This document shows positions 19,777 through 29,352 of a stretch of DNA of 64,000 nt, piece after piece. Both the position numbers and the translations under genes were made by a program. The notes below the pieces were generated by a model. The model was not told the origin of the DNA. It saw only the letters and a program-made list of their open reading frames with translations, and searched no databases. Position 1 is the stretch's first letter. Every line of letters begins with the position of its first letter. Origin of the DNA: Blastocatellia bacterium (GTDB lineage: Bacteria > Acidobacteriota > Blastocatellia > HR10 > J050); NCBI GenBank assembly GCA_026985075.1, contig JALSQX010000083.1, positions 1-64,000 of the forward strand. The letters run 5' to 3'.

Positions 19777-19927
19777 CGTCGCTCATCCTCTCCATTTCAT
19801 GAGTCGATACGGGCCGCAGGCCATGCGCGATTCACGTTATGAGTCAGGATGAGACAGGAGGAGTCAGCATGTGGTTGATGAGCCTCTCCAGTTCCGGTAA
19901 GATAGAGATGAGGAGGGCTTAAGGTTC

Positions 19928-20272
19928 ATGGTGGCGAAAGGAATGAACCGGTCCCGATTTTTGTTGATTGGGAGCCTCTTGATCTGGATGATGAATCCCC
20001 GAGATCTATCAGGGGGCACCGCATCGAATTCCTCTATGATATATTGCCCTAACACTGGGATCCAGTGTTACAGATTCACGTGCGTCGATTCTAGCGGTCA
20101 AGAGATCACCTGCAGAGATTATACGGTTGTCCCTCGAACAGGAGTGCAGGCCATTTTTGCCGGGACTGAAGAGCTTTCATGCCAAACTCCGCATTGTTCG
20201 GTTAGGAATTACTTTGTGTTACTCTGCCTTGATGATCAGCCCGAGCCTGATCCTGGGGATGGACCCAAGTAG
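19928..20272 (+). CDS. Small secreted Cys-rich protein, cassette copy A
   Basis: A 114-residue protein of no family I recognise. Residues 1-32 look like a signal peptide (basic MVAKGMNRSR, hydrophobic FLLIGSLLIWMM, cut around GGTASN). The mature part of about 80 residues carries seven Cys, in YCPNTGIQCYRFTC, ITC, SCQTPHC and LLC, and ends in an acidic, Pro-rich tail. Disulfide bonding in the periplasm or outside is likely. The start region GAGGAGGGCTTAAGGTTCAT resembles that of copy B at 21535 (GAGGAGGACGTAAGGTCCAT), which supports ATG 19928. A propeller gene follows after 32 bases. The stretch is less GC-rich than its surroundings. Confidence 0.65.
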   Translation: MVAKGMNRSRFLLIGSLLIWMMNPRDLSGGTASNSSMIYCPNTGIQCYRFTCVDSSGQEITCRDYTVVPRTGVQAIFAGTEELSCQTPHCSVRNYFVLLCLDDQPEPDPGDGPK

Positions 20273-20304
20273 ACCATACCAGAAATAATCGTGAGGAGGA
20301 ATCT

Positions 20305-21510
20305 ATGTCCCGAAGCGTGTTCTTATTGGTCACAATGATACTCCTGGGGCTCTCGTCAGGAGGAGTAGGTCAGGCCAGGGAGCGAGAAAGAGACAAACCC
20401 CGTGCCAAGGTCAAGATCATCTCCCATGTTGATCTCTCTGTAGCGTCAGCAGAGTCGGGACCCTCTTCACAGGTCCATCGGAGGAATGAATCGCCCTTCA
20501 CACTCGGTCGTCCGGCCGTCGCTGTAGACGGGGCTGGATACATCTATGCGTACGTCTCTCTGTCTGACGGAGCGACATATTCTCATCATCAACTCATCAA
20601 ATATGATGCTACTGGGAAGATCATAGCCACCTTTCGGCTCCCCGAATATGTGAAGCGAGGTGTTGCTGGCCTCAATTCGCTCACTCTGTATCGAGAGAAG
20701 CTCTATGCTCCCGCGGCCTGGCACAATGAATGGGGAGAAGTTCAAGGCGGTGTCCTCATCTTTTCCGATCAAGGTGATGTCGAACGCCTCATCGAGCTTC
20801 CACTCCATTTTACGCCCGATCGAGTGCTTGTGGCGCCCTCAGGGATCATGTATATTGTGGGCACCGGGCCACAGATGCGTAATGGCCAACTCACATACGT
20901 GGGCTCCCCGATGGTCCTGAAGCTCGACTCCCGCGGGCGGCTTCTCAAGGCATTCTCGCCTCTCCCGGCTGAGACGCCCGATGAGACGCTCGATCTATTG
21001 AGCCGCTCGCTGCAGAACGAGCTCCTGCTCGACGACCAGGGTCACCTGCTTCATGTTCTGCCCGACGCTCGAATCAGAGTGTTCAGTGCGGATGGAGAAT
21101 GGCTCGACACGCTATCGCCATCCCTGAGGGCGTTCGACGTTCTGTCGGCAGCATTCTGGTATGATGGATATCTCGTGCTGGCCACCGACCGTCTGGTCGA
21201 GCAGCGGGCCTCTCTGTACTTCATCGACAGGAAGGGGGAGGTCGTCACCCGCGTAGAGACCACCGGTCAATCCTTGCCCGTGGTAGCGGGACATGATGGC
21301 TTTTATTACGGCGTAGCTCGTCTAGCATCTAGTGGACTGGAGGACCGGATTCGCTTTCGCATCATCAAGCTGGATCTGAGCGCTGAGATTCCCTCTCGTC
21401 GCTCGAGCCGAGTCCGATTGACCATTGGCCGTGAATCGCCTCTGGCCTCGATGGTCATTTCACGCCCAGTCGAATTTGGACATCCCTCAGAAACCGCTCA
21501 CGGAGTATAA
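20305..21510 (+). CDS. Secreted six-bladed beta-propeller-like protein, cassette copy A
   Basis: A 401-residue exported protein with signal peptide MSRSVFLLVTMILLGLSSGG, cut near VGQA. The mature part consists of repeating beta-sheet units of the NHL/TolB-like kind: VAVDGAGYIYAYVS, HHQLIKYDATGKIIATFRLP, GGVLIFSDQGDVERLIELP, LDDQGHLLHVLPD, VFSADGEWLDTLSP. No catalytic motif is visible, so a binding or scaffold role is likely. GAGGAGG precedes the ATG. It lies between the two Cys-rich protein genes (25 bases before copy B) and shares overall plan and length with the propeller at 21929-23035. Confidence 0.75.
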   Translation: MSRSVFLLVTMILLGLSSGGVGQARERERDKPRAKVKIISHVDLSVASAESGPSSQVHRRNESPFTLGRPAVAVDGAGYIYAYVSLSDGATYSHHQLIKYDATGKIIATFRLPEYVKRGVAGLNSLTLYREKLYAPAAWHNEWGEVQGGVLIFSDQGDVERLIELPLHFTPDRVLVAPSGIMYIVGTGPQMRNGQLTYVGSPMVLKLDSRGRLLKAFSPLPAETPDETLDLLSRSLQNELLLDDQGHLLHVLPDARIRVFSADGEWLDTLSPSLRAFDVLSAAFWYDGYLVLATDRLVEQRASLYFIDRKGEVVTRVETTGQSLPVVAGHDGFYYGVARLASSGLEDRIRFRIIKLDLSAEIPSRRSSRVRLTIGRESPLASMVISRPVEFGHPSETAHGV

Positions 21511-21534
21511 ATCTATGAGGAGGACGTAAGGTCC

Positions 21535-21903
21535 ATGGATGTGAAAAAATGGTTCATCATCATGACTATCCTCTCACCATGGTTGTTGACGGCTCACTCG
21601 GGATTACCGGCGAAGGTTCCTTCGGCTGAAAATATCGACACTATAACCTCGGAAATTTACACCAGAACTCCACTCACTACCGAGTGTTGGACGGAGGTAG
21701 TTTGGGGTACTCGCGTCTGCGATGCAATTTGTGATCTGACGCCCGTAACGTGGGAGTGTCCGTATGCTACGTGCCAAAGGAGTTTCGTCAACACCTACTG
21801 TGTTCTTGAGATCGAGGTCTGTCAGAAATGGTTCTTCAGCGGTTGCGATCCGGCCTGTGCCACATTGATCGGGCATAATGAAATATGCTTCCCGCCGCTC
21901 TAA
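21535..21903 (+). CDS. Small secreted Cys-rich protein, cassette copy B
   Basis: A 122-residue protein. The signal peptide spans about residues 1-24 (MDVKKW, then FIIMTILSPWLLTAHS). The mature part holds ten Cys: TEC, RVCDAIC, WEC, ATC, TYC, EVC, SGCDPAC and EIC. The Cys spacing differs from copy A, so the proteins share position, size and export rather than close sequence. Start at ATG 21535 behind AGGAGGACGTAAGGTCC. The propeller gene begins 25 bases after its stop. No known family recognised; candidates include a structural surface protein or a secreted ligand of the propeller. Confidence 0.65.
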   Translation: MDVKKWFIIMTILSPWLLTAHSGLPAKVPSAENIDTITSEIYTRTPLTTECWTEVVWGTRVCDAICDLTPVTWECPYATCQRSFVNTYCVLEIEVCQKWFFSGCDPACATLIGHNEICFPPL

Positions 21904-21928
21904 TCGGCGTGATGTGGAGGAAGGTTTC

Positions 21929-23035
21929 ATGAACCGATGTCCCATCTCATGCCATGGCCTTATCCTTCTGGTCGCGAGTGCAATGCTCGCCACCGGCCTC
22001 TCCATTGAAGGAGCGCCGCGTCACGAACGAGAAGGTCGCATCAAGAGCCTCTCTTATCGACTGATCGAGAAGATCCGCCTGGAGGGAGACCCGGAGATCG
22101 TCCGACTGGCCGTGGATGCCGAAGGAAATTTTTACGTCATTGGAGGAGAAGGTTCTGTGGTGAAGAAGTATGCTCCTTCAGGTCGCCACCTTCTGACCAT
22201 CGATTTGACCGAGGTCCTCAAAACATCTCGCATCAGCGTCTACGATATGTTCATTCATCCTCGCGGAGCGCTCTATCTGCTTGTGGTGTGGATTGCGCCC
22301 GATGGGAGTCGCCCATTCGGCGGCGTGCTCATTCTCGATGGGCAAGGGCGGGTGCGACGACTCATCGAGCTGGCGCTGATTTTGAGAATCACCGGAAGAC
22401 ACTCCCTGGTCGTCGATTCGACCGGCGCATTCTATATCCTGGCCCTCCTTCAGCGAACGCACGATCCTGACTCGCCGCTGGTGACCGAGAACGTCATCCA
22501 CAAGTTCGCCCCCTCCGGCGAATGGCTTCGCTCGTTCTCTCCGCTGACCGAGCGGTTCACTCGCCAACGCTGTCTGGATACCAGGGAGTTTCAGGCGCTG
22601 CTCATCGACGACCGGGATCGGATTCATCACATTTATCTGGACGGAACGGAGATCCGCAGTTTCACCCCCGACGGCCACCTGTTGAGCCTCTATCGCATTT
22701 CCTATCCACTGAGGCCGCGCCCGATAGAAGAATCCGAGAGACCCGTTCCCCGCATCGAGCGGAGCATCGTCGGAGCATTCGCGTGGAGAGACGTTCTCAT
22801 CCTCTCCGCCATCGAGACGCCGTTGACGGCGACCGGCGAGGCTATCAGCTTCCCGGAGGGATATGCGCTGATGATCGATCCGTTGAAAAAATCGATGCGG
22901 ATCGTCGGCCGGGGAAATGTCCTCCTGCCGGGAATGATGCTGGGTCGCGATGGCCACTGCTACGCATTCTCTCACCATCACGAGAACGGGCAGGCCTGGT
23001 TTGTCATCCATAAAGAAGAACTCGTCCGGCAATGA
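21929..23035 (+). CDS. Secreted six-bladed beta-propeller-like protein, cassette copy B
   Basis: A 368-residue exported protein. ATG 21929 was chosen because GTGGAGGAAGG lies just upstream and a signal peptide follows at once (MNRCPISCHGLILLVASAM, cut after about 30 residues); the longer frame from 21878 overlaps the preceding gene. Repeats of the NHL/TolB-like type are visible: RLAVDAEGNFYVIGGEG, VKKYAPSGRHLLTIDL, LILDGQGRVRRLIEL, LVVDSTGAFYILALL, LIDDRDRIHHIYLDG. The C-terminal half matches the remnant at 18650-19100. No enzyme motif seen. Confidence 0.75.
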   Translation: MNRCPISCHGLILLVASAMLATGLSIEGAPRHEREGRIKSLSYRLIEKIRLEGDPEIVRLAVDAEGNFYVIGGEGSVVKKYAPSGRHLLTIDLTEVLKTSRISVYDMFIHPRGALYLLVVWIAPDGSRPFGGVLILDGQGRVRRLIELALILRITGRHSLVVDSTGAFYILALLQRTHDPDSPLVTENVIHKFAPSGEWLRSFSPLTERFTRQRCLDTREFQALLIDDRDRIHHIYLDGTEIRSFTPDGHLLSLYRISYPLRPRPIEESERPVPRIERSIVGAFAWRDVLILSAIETPLTATGEAISFPEGYALMIDPLKKSMRIVGRGNVLLPGMMLGRDGHCYAFSHHHENGQAWFVIHKEELVRQ

Positions 23036-23233
23036 GGTGCGCGTGGGTCACAGTCGAAGAACCGCCCTCTGCACGCAGTCATTGAACTGTCCGTCGAGAG
23101 GAGCCTCTTCATGACGGCGTTCCTCAAGCGATCCTGGTCAGCGCCCATCCCGCCGCTCTCGCAGAGCTGACGGATTCCGCGTCCGATCCCATGCTTGCCC
23201 TCCATCGAACCAGTTGATACACTTACCTCATCT

Positions 23234-24469
23234 ATGGACGCTAACAAATCAACCTCATCGATGATTGTTCGGCGCGGTTTCGGCCTCAAGGAAGAGATCA
23301 AAGCCCCGATGGCCGCCGATTATCACAGCGAATTGGTGGACTGGATGAAGACGACCGGCCATCAACTCACGGTGGGGAGTTTGACGTTCCGATTGGCTCG
23401 GGAGTTTGGCTTTTGCTATGGCGTCGATTTCGCCCTCGATTTGGCCTATGAGACGCGGCACAAATTCCCCCACAAGCGCATCTTTCTCATCAGCGAAATC
23501 ATTCACAATCCTCGCGTCAATCGCCGCTTGCAAGAACTCGGCATTCGATTCCTGAAAGATTCGCGACAACGGGAAACCAACTTCGACGAGGTCACTGCTG
23601 ACGATGTTGTCATTGTGCCCGCATTCGGCGCGCCGGTGACCGACATGGAAGCGCTCCGCCGGAAGGGGTGCATCGTGGTGGACACCACCTGTGGTTCAGT
23701 CGTGGCCGTCTGGAAGCGGGTTGAACGCTATGCCTGCGACGGTTATACGGCCATCATTCACGGCAAGTACAACCATGAGGAGACGCGGGCCACCAGCTCG
23801 CAGGCGTTGAAATATCCGGGCGGCAAGTATCTCATCGTGCTGGATAAAACAGAAGCGGCCATGGTCTGCGATTACATCGTGCAGGGCGGGGATAAGCATG
23901 CGTTCCTGACCCACTTTGCCCGAGCGGCTTCACCCGGCTTCGACCCCGATCGTGACCTGGAGCGCGTGGGACTGGCTAATCAAACGACCATGTTGAGCAG
24001 CGAGTCGCTGGAGATCGCCGGGATGTTCCGCCAGGCCATGATCCGGCGCTATGGCGCGGAGCGATTGGAGGAGCATTTTCGCTCCTTCGACACGATTTGT
24101 ACGGCGACGCAAAACCGACAGGACGCCGTATTGCAGCTCGTTCAGGAGAACATCGATGTGATCCTCGTCATCGGCGGATATAATAGCAGCAACACCAATC
24201 ACCTCTGTGAGATCGCTTCACGATACAAACCGACGTATCACATCAACGAGGCCGGTTGCATCCTCTCGGATCGCCACATCCGACATAAACCGGTCGACGG
24301 GCGCGCCGAAGTAACGACCGAAGGATGGTTGCCTGAAGGGCCGGTGATCATTGGTCTGACGGCGGGCGCCTCGACGCCCGATCGCGTCATTGGTGAAGTC
24401 ATCGCCCGCGTCGCCGCCTGCCGTGGCGAATCTCTTCCCGAACTCTCTCGTTTGGTGCCCCATTCGTGA
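23234..24469 (+). CDS. ispH: 4-hydroxy-3-methylbut-2-enyl diphosphate reductase, long form
   Basis: A 411-residue iron-sulfur enzyme of the last MEP-pathway step, which makes IPP and DMAPP. The three [4Fe-4S] ligands are Cys in EFGFCYGVD (about 70), Cys in VDTTCGSV (about 156) and Cys in TICTATQNRQD (about 292). Substrate residues include His in SEIIHNP and the Ser-Asn block GGYNSSNTNHL. It is about 100 residues longer than E. coli IspH and matches the cyanobacterial/plant layout, which begins MDxK...RRGFG.KEE; this supports ATG 23234. An ATG at 23195 is possible. No Shine-Dalgarno is evident. Confidence 0.9.
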   Translation: MDANKSTSSMIVRRGFGLKEEIKAPMAADYHSELVDWMKTTGHQLTVGSLTFRLAREFGFCYGVDFALDLAYETRHKFPHKRIFLISEIIHNPRVNRRLQELGIRFLKDSRQRETNFDEVTADDVVIVPAFGAPVTDMEALRRKGCIVVDTTCGSVVAVWKRVERYACDGYTAIIHGKYNHEETRATSSQALKYPGGKYLIVLDKTEAAMVCDYIVQGGDKHAFLTHFARAASPGFDPDRDLERVGLANQTTMLSSESLEIAGMFRQAMIRRYGAERLEEHFRSFDTICTATQNRQDAVLQLVQENIDVILVIGGYNSSNTNHLCEIASRYKPTYHINEAGCILSDRHIRHKPVDGRAEVTTEGWLPEGPVIIGLTAGASTPDRVIGEVIARVAACRGESLPELSRLVPHS

Positions 24470-24574
24470 ATGAGGCGAGCGCCGGTGATGGGGGAACGCC
24501 GTGAGGCACCATGCATCGCGAACGGCGAACGATGAACACCGCACCACCATGACACCGAGCACGACTCCATCACC

Positions 24575-26218
24575 ATGAGCGAGACCCACTTCGCTATCAC
24601 CGTCTTCATCGTCCTCCTTCTCATCGCATCAGGCGTGGCGATGATCACCAAGCGCGTGCGCGTGCCCTACACACTCGCTCTGGTCATCGTGGGCTTGATC
24701 ATCAGCCCCATGCACTTCTTACCGACGGTTCACATCTCACCGGAACTCATTTTGCTCATTTTTCTTCCCGCGCTGTTGTTTGAGGCTGCCTGGAACTTGA
24801 AATGGGATCATTTGCGAGAGAATCTCCTTCCCATTCTCACGCTCGCTGTGGTCGGAGTGGCTCTGTCGGTGGGCATCGTCGGCGCCATCCTCCACTATGC
24901 CATCGCCCTGCCATGGTCATCGGCACTCCTGTTCGGCGCCATGATCTCGGCTACTGATCCCATCTCTGTGCTCGCCCTGTTCAAGAAACTGGGATTATCC
25001 AAGCGCCTGAGCACGATTGTCGAAGGCGAGAGTCTGTTCAACGACGGCACGGCGGTGGTCATCTTCAAATTGATTCTCGGCGTCGTCGCCGGCACGGCCG
25101 GAGCGAGCATGTGGGGAGGAGTTCTTCTCCATTCCCTGCGCCAGTTCATCGTCGTCGTGTTTGGCGGCCTCGCCGTGGGCGCCACCGTTGGCCTTCTGGC
25201 GTCCACATTGACATCGTATTTCGACGATCACCTGTTGGAGATCACGCTGACGACCATCGCCGCTTATGGATCTTTTCTCATCGCTGAGGAAGTGCTCCAC
25301 GTCTCACCGGTGATCGCCGTTCTGATGGCCGGATTGATCATTGGGAACTTCGGGCGAGAGAGAGGGATGTCGCCGACGACGCAAATCGCCGTCAACTCCT
25401 TCTGGGAGTATGCGGCGTTTGTCGTCAACTCGCTCGTCTTCTTGCTCATCGGCCTGGAGGTACAACTCCCCATGCTGACGGAGAGCGCCTCTTCCATCGC
25501 GTGGGCCGTGTTGGCCATGCTCCTGGCCCGAGCCATTGCCGTTTATGGGTTGATCCCGCTCAGTCAACGAGCGACCGCGCCCATGCCTTTCCCGTGGCAG
25601 CACGTCCTGTTCTGGGGTGGGCTTCGTGGCTCGCTCTCCATCGCCTTGGTATTGAGCTTGCCCACCACGCTATCGGGGCGCTCGGATTTGGTGGCCATGG
25701 TCTTTGGAGCTGTCATTTTCAGCCTCCTGGTTCAGGGATTGACCCTCTCGCCGCTCCTCCGGCGACTCGGACTCACTGGTGTCGAGACAGAACTTCGAGC
25801 GCATGAACTCCTGCACGGAAAACTCCTGGCTGAGATGGCCGCCCTGGCTCATTTGGATTCGCTGCGCCACCGAGGGATGATCACCGACGCTATCTATCAG
25901 GCGCTCCGACGGTCGCTCTCAGAGCAACAACAACGGCTCAGTCACCAACTCGCTCAACTGGGAGCGGCTGACCGGATCATCGAGCGCGAGCAACAGCGCC
26001 GCCTGCAGCGGTATCTCATCGACGTCAAAAAGGCGCGCCTGGCCGAACTCCTTCGCGAAGGCGTCCTCTCGGAGGCGAGCTATCACGAACTGCACGCCCA
26101 ATTGGATGAAGAGGCGGCCGCTTTGCAGAGCGAGCAGCCCTTTTCAGAACTCGAGTCGCCCCGATCGGCTCGACGCGAATCGGCGGGGACTTCCTCTCAT
26201 GAACACCAGAGCGAATGA
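24575..26218 (+). CDS. Na+/H+ antiporter, CPA1 family
   Basis: A 547-residue antiporter with about twelve membrane helices in the first 410 residues. CPA1 marks seen are FLPALLFEAAWNL, the ion-binding helix FGAMISATDPISVLALF (Asp of the ND/TD motif), EGESLFNDGTAVV, and ALRGSLSIAL-like GLRGSLSIALVLSLP. A charged cytoplasmic tail of about 130 residues follows, rich in Glu, Gln and Leu and probably coiled-coil, which may regulate activity. It exchanges Na+ or K+ for protons across the inner membrane. The following glycosyltransferase gene overlaps its 3' end by 20 bases. Confidence 0.9.
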   Translation: MSETHFAITVFIVLLLIASGVAMITKRVRVPYTLALVIVGLIISPMHFLPTVHISPELILLIFLPALLFEAAWNLKWDHLRENLLPILTLAVVGVALSVGIVGAILHYAIALPWSSALLFGAMISATDPISVLALFKKLGLSKRLSTIVEGESLFNDGTAVVIFKLILGVVAGTAGASMWGGVLLHSLRQFIVVVFGGLAVGATVGLLASTLTSYFDDHLLEITLTTIAAYGSFLIAEEVLHVSPVIAVLMAGLIIGNFGRERGMSPTTQIAVNSFWEYAAFVVNSLVFLLIGLEVQLPMLTESASSIAWAVLAMLLARAIAVYGLIPLSQRATAPMPFPWQHVLFWGGLRGSLSIALVLSLPTTLSGRSDLVAMVFGAVIFSLLVQGLTLSPLLRRLGLTGVETELRAHELLHGKLLAEMAALAHLDSLRHRGMITDAIYQALRRSLSEQQQRLSHQLAQLGAADRIIEREQQRRLQRYLIDVKKARLAELLREGVLSEASYHELHAQLDEEAAALQSEQPFSELESPRSARRESAGTSSHEHQSE

Positions 26219-27842
26219 AAAGATGGCCATCGCCGCGCTCCTGGCGGCGAGCGCCGTTTTCTTCTTCTATCGGCTCGGTTCATTCGCCCTGATTGGCCCC
26301 GATGAACCGCGTTACGCCCAGGTGGCGCGCGAGATGCTTCAGCGGAGGGATCTCATCACGCCGACCATCGGCGGTCACCTGTGGGCAGAAAAGCCCGTGC
26401 TCTCGTATTGGCTGATGATGCTCAGCATGTCACTCGTGGGCGTGAACGAATGGGGAGCTCGTCTCCCTTCCGCTTTCCTGGCCATGCTGACGGCCCTAGC
26501 TGTGTATGCCACGGGACGACGACTCATCTCCCGACGATTCGGGTTTCTCAGCGCGCTGGTTTTGATCACGAGCGTCATGTTCGCCGGCTTCGCGCACGCT
26601 GCCAGTACGGATATGCCCCTCAGCGCGACGATGGCATGGGGAATGTGCAGCTTCTTGCTCTTCGAACGAGAGCCGCCCGCTCGCGCCTCGGGGTGGATGC
26701 TGCTCGCCTCCGCTTGTTTCGCCCTGGCCGTGCTGGCCAAAGGATTGGTCGGCATCGTTCTTCCCGCGGGCATCATCGGAACGTATGGACTCCTCACCGG
26801 TCAATGGAGGCGAATCCGGGATGCGCAGTTATTTCCCGGAGTCGTTGTTTTCCTCGCCATCGCCTCGAGTTGGTACGGTCCGGTCATCGCCAAGCATGGA
26901 CGGACGTTCATCGATGAATTTTTCATCAGTCATCACTTTCAGCGGTTCATCACACCGAAGTTTCACCATCCCGGACCGCCATACTATTTTCTCCCCGTCA
27001 TCCTCCTCGGCCTCTTCCCCTGGACGGCTTTTCTCGTCTCGGCGATGGCGCGATCGCGCTGGTCGGATCTCAGGAAAGGCGATTTTCGCGATCGACTGCG
27101 CTGGTTCTCCATCATCTGGATTCTCGTGCCACTCGTCTTCTTCTCGCTCTCTCAATCGAAGCTCCCCGGTTACATCCTGCCGGTTCTGCCCGCAGGGGCT
27201 TTCCTGGTTGGGGACGAGCTGGACAGGTTGTTCGCCACCGGTATGGACCGCCGGTGGACCATACTCCTTTATGCGACCTCGGCGCTGGTGATCGCCGTGG
27301 GCGCAAGTGGCGTTCTTTATGCCCGAAGAGCACTCTCGGTGAGCGATGGCGGAGGAATCATGATCCTGGGAGTGGCGATGGTAACGGGCATCGCTCTCCT
27401 CTATTTTGGCTGGAAGCAACAGTTTCGATGGGCGATAGCGGTGATCGTTCTGGGATCAGCCGTCGCGCTGGTCATCGTCATGCGCTCTTATCTCCCCGTG
27501 ATCGAGAGCAAAGAATCGCTTCGCTCACTGGCTCAGATCGCGCTCCGCGAGATGAAGCCGGGCGAGCGCATCATTGGATATTACGCGTTCCATCACTCGC
27601 TCACGTTTTATACCAATGCGCGCTCGTTTTACGATGAAAAAGGAAACGTCATTGTGGCGCGTTCGCCCGAAGAATTGCAGGACTGGGTGAGACGAGAGGG
27701 ATCGGTATTGTGTGTGACCAGAGACGATATCTTCGAGGATCTCGTCAAGGATGTTCGCTTCCGCATCCAGCCACTCGGGCGGCAGCGCCGAATGGTGCTC
27801 ATGAGAATAAGATTGGCTCTCGAGGAGGAAAAGCGCCGGTGA
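26199..27842 (+). CDS. ArnT/PMT-like glycosyltransferase (GT39/GT83 type)
   Basis: A 547-residue membrane enzyme of GT-C fold. It has the diagnostic first loop IGPDEPRYAQVAREML (Asp-Glu pair, about residues 32-47), GGHLWAEKPVLSYWL, about eleven helices, FSLSQSKLPGYILPVLP (typical of ArnT/PMT-like proteins) and a small C-terminal soluble domain. Relatives move a sugar such as aminoarabinose from undecaprenyl phosphate to lipid A or other acceptors in the periplasm. ATG 26199 lies inside the end of the antiporter gene (20-base overlap); the upstream in-frame ATG 26106 would add residues of a different character. Acceptor unknown. Confidence 0.85.
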   Translation: MNTRANEKMAIAALLAASAVFFFYRLGSFALIGPDEPRYAQVAREMLQRRDLITPTIGGHLWAEKPVLSYWLMMLSMSLVGVNEWGARLPSAFLAMLTALAVYATGRRLISRRFGFLSALVLITSVMFAGFAHAASTDMPLSATMAWGMCSFLLFEREPPARASGWMLLASACFALAVLAKGLVGIVLPAGIIGTYGLLTGQWRRIRDAQLFPGVVVFLAIASSWYGPVIAKHGRTFIDEFFISHHFQRFITPKFHHPGPPYYFLPVILLGLFPWTAFLVSAMARSRWSDLRKGDFRDRLRWFSIIWILVPLVFFSLSQSKLPGYILPVLPAGAFLVGDELDRLFATGMDRRWTILLYATSALVIAVGASGVLYARRALSVSDGGGIMILGVAMVTGIALLYFGWKQQFRWAIAVIVLGSAVALVIVMRSYLPVIESKESLRSLAQIALREMKPGERIIGYYAFHHSLTFYTNARSFYDEKGNVIVARSPEELQDWVRREGSVLCVTRDDIFEDLVKDVRFRIQPLGRQRRMVLMRIRLALEEEKRR

Positions 27843-28048
27843 TGAGGGCGTCGCCGAGCCATCCCGTTCATGTAGACTTCGAGTGTACATATCGCTCCTT
27901 CCCCGTGGATGAGGGAGCCTCCTGGAGCCCATGTCCCGGGCTCTTTCATCCCCCGTTGTGGCTCCCAATTTTTGACGGCCCAGCCTCGCAAAGGACTCTA
28001 GACAAAGACCAATCGGGAGACTATTATTTGTGCCTTTAACCAGCGCAC

Positions 28049-28477
28049 ATGAGAATGACAGAGGCAGTTCATGGCGAGAGCGATGTGGCGCTGACCCGCC
28101 GGCGATTGATGCGGAACACTTATCTGGTGTTGGCCGCTACGCTGGTCGGGTCGCTGGTCCTGCGCGACGCGCGCGTGATTTTCGGCGTGACTCTGGGCGG
28201 CGCGCTGGGATTGATCAATCTCCATTGGCTCTCGGCCAGCCTCAACGCCCTGCTCTCTGACGCTGCCCGATCGGGCCAGGCGCCCCCTTGGGCCGCTTCA
28301 AAATTCATCCTGCGGTATCTGGTCATGGGCTCGGCCATCGGATTGGCGCTCTGGAGCGGCCGGATCGATCTCCTGGCATTGGTGGTCGGGTTTTGCGCCT
28401 TCGTTGGTGCGGCGACGATCGAAGCGGGGTATCAAATTTACCTGTTACTCGCTCATCGGGAGGATGCAACCAAATGA
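28049..28477 (+). CDS. atpI: ATP synthase protein I-like (AtpI/UncI)
   Basis: A 142-residue membrane protein with four predicted helices (about 24-44, 45-65, 88-106, 110-132). Size and pattern are those of AtpI, which helps assemble the c-ring and is commonly encoded first in F-ATPase operons. The stop codon overlaps the atpB start (ATGA at 28474-28477), so the assignment is strengthened by context. Sequence conservation of AtpI is low in general. Confidence 0.8.
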   Translation: MRMTEAVHGESDVALTRRRLMRNTYLVLAATLVGSLVLRDARVIFGVTLGGALGLINLHWLSASLNALLSDAARSGQAPPWAASKFILRYLVMGSAIGLALWSGRIDLLALVVGFCAFVGAATIEAGYQIYLLLAHREDATK

Positions 28478-29352
28478 TGTGGCCTCTTATGAACATCATC
28501 TCTCTCATGGCCGAAGAAGCCTCGGAAGGCAGCCAGGCGGCCGAGCATCACGTGCCCATCATCGTCGAATGGGTCAATCATCTGTTCGGTCCCGCCGTGT
28601 ATCGCGTTCAAGAAGCGATCATGCCCACGGTCTATGGGTGGTTCGGCGCCGAGTGGCACGGCCATCCGGAAATGCCCATTCCCACGCACATGGTCATGTT
28701 TTTCATCGCCGTGATCATCTCGACGGTGGTGCTTCGCTGGATGATTGGGGAACTCTCTGTCGAAAATCCCTCTGATCGGCAACAATTCTTTGAAGTGATC
28801 TTCGAGGGCGTTCGCAACTTGATGCGCGAGAACATCGGACCTCACTACATGCGCTATTTTCCCGTGATCGGCCTGTTCACCGTGCTCATCGGGGTCAGCA
28901 ATTTGATGGGGATGATCCCTTTCCTGCGCGCTCCTACGGCCAATTACAATATCCCCTTCGCGCTGGCCGTTCTGTCGTTTCTTTATTACAACTATGTGGG
29001 AATCAAAGAGAATGGCCTGTTGGGACATCTCCGGCATTTTGCCGGTCCGGTGCTCTTTGTCGCCGTCATATTCTTCCCCATCGAGATCGTGAGCAATCTG
29101 GCCCGCATTCTCTCCCTCTCCATGCGTTTGTTCTGGAATATCTTCGGCGATGATATCTCCGTCGAGGCGTTCGCCCAGATCATGCAATACGGATTCCCCA
29201 TGATCCTCCTGCCGCTCCGGGCCATCGTGGCAGTGATGCAGACGTTCATTTTCATGTACTTATCGATCATCTACATCAGCGAAGTGACGCACCATGAAGA
29301 GAAGCACGAAGTGAGCATAACCACGGAACAACCCGCACCGGCGGCGGCTTGA
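28474..29352 (+). CDS. atpB: F0F1 ATP synthase subunit a
   Basis: A 292-residue subunit a of the proton channel. The essential Arg is in the helix EIVSNLARILSLSMRLFWNIFGDD (about residue 210), and the last helices contain ILLPLRAIVAVMQTFIFMYLSIIYIS, typical of the family. An N-terminal extension with VEWVNHLFG and IPTHMVMFF precedes the first core helix. ATG 28474 follows GGGAGG at 10 bases; the longer frame from 28288 overlaps atpI and is not credible. Subunits b and delta do not follow. Confidence 0.92.
   Translation: MMWPLMNIISLMAEEASEGSQAAEHHVPIIVEWVNHLFGPAVYRVQEAIMPTVYGWFGAEWHGHPEMPIPTHMVMFFIAVIISTVVLRWMIGELSVENPSDRQQFFEVIFEGVRNLMRENIGPHYMRYFPVIGLFTVLIGVSNLMGMIPFLRAPTANYNIPFALAVLSFLYYNYVGIKENGLLGHLRHFAGPVLFVAVIFFPIEIVSNLARILSLSMRLFWNIFGDDISVEAFAQIMQYGFPMILLPLRAIVAVMQTFIFMYLSIIYISEVTHHEEKHEVSITTEQPAPAAA

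Noticed and set aside
19875-19903. TTGATG-17 bases-TAAGAT before the first Cys-rich gene
   Set aside because: Spacing is right, but the start point would fall on the ribosome-binding site, so this is probably chance.
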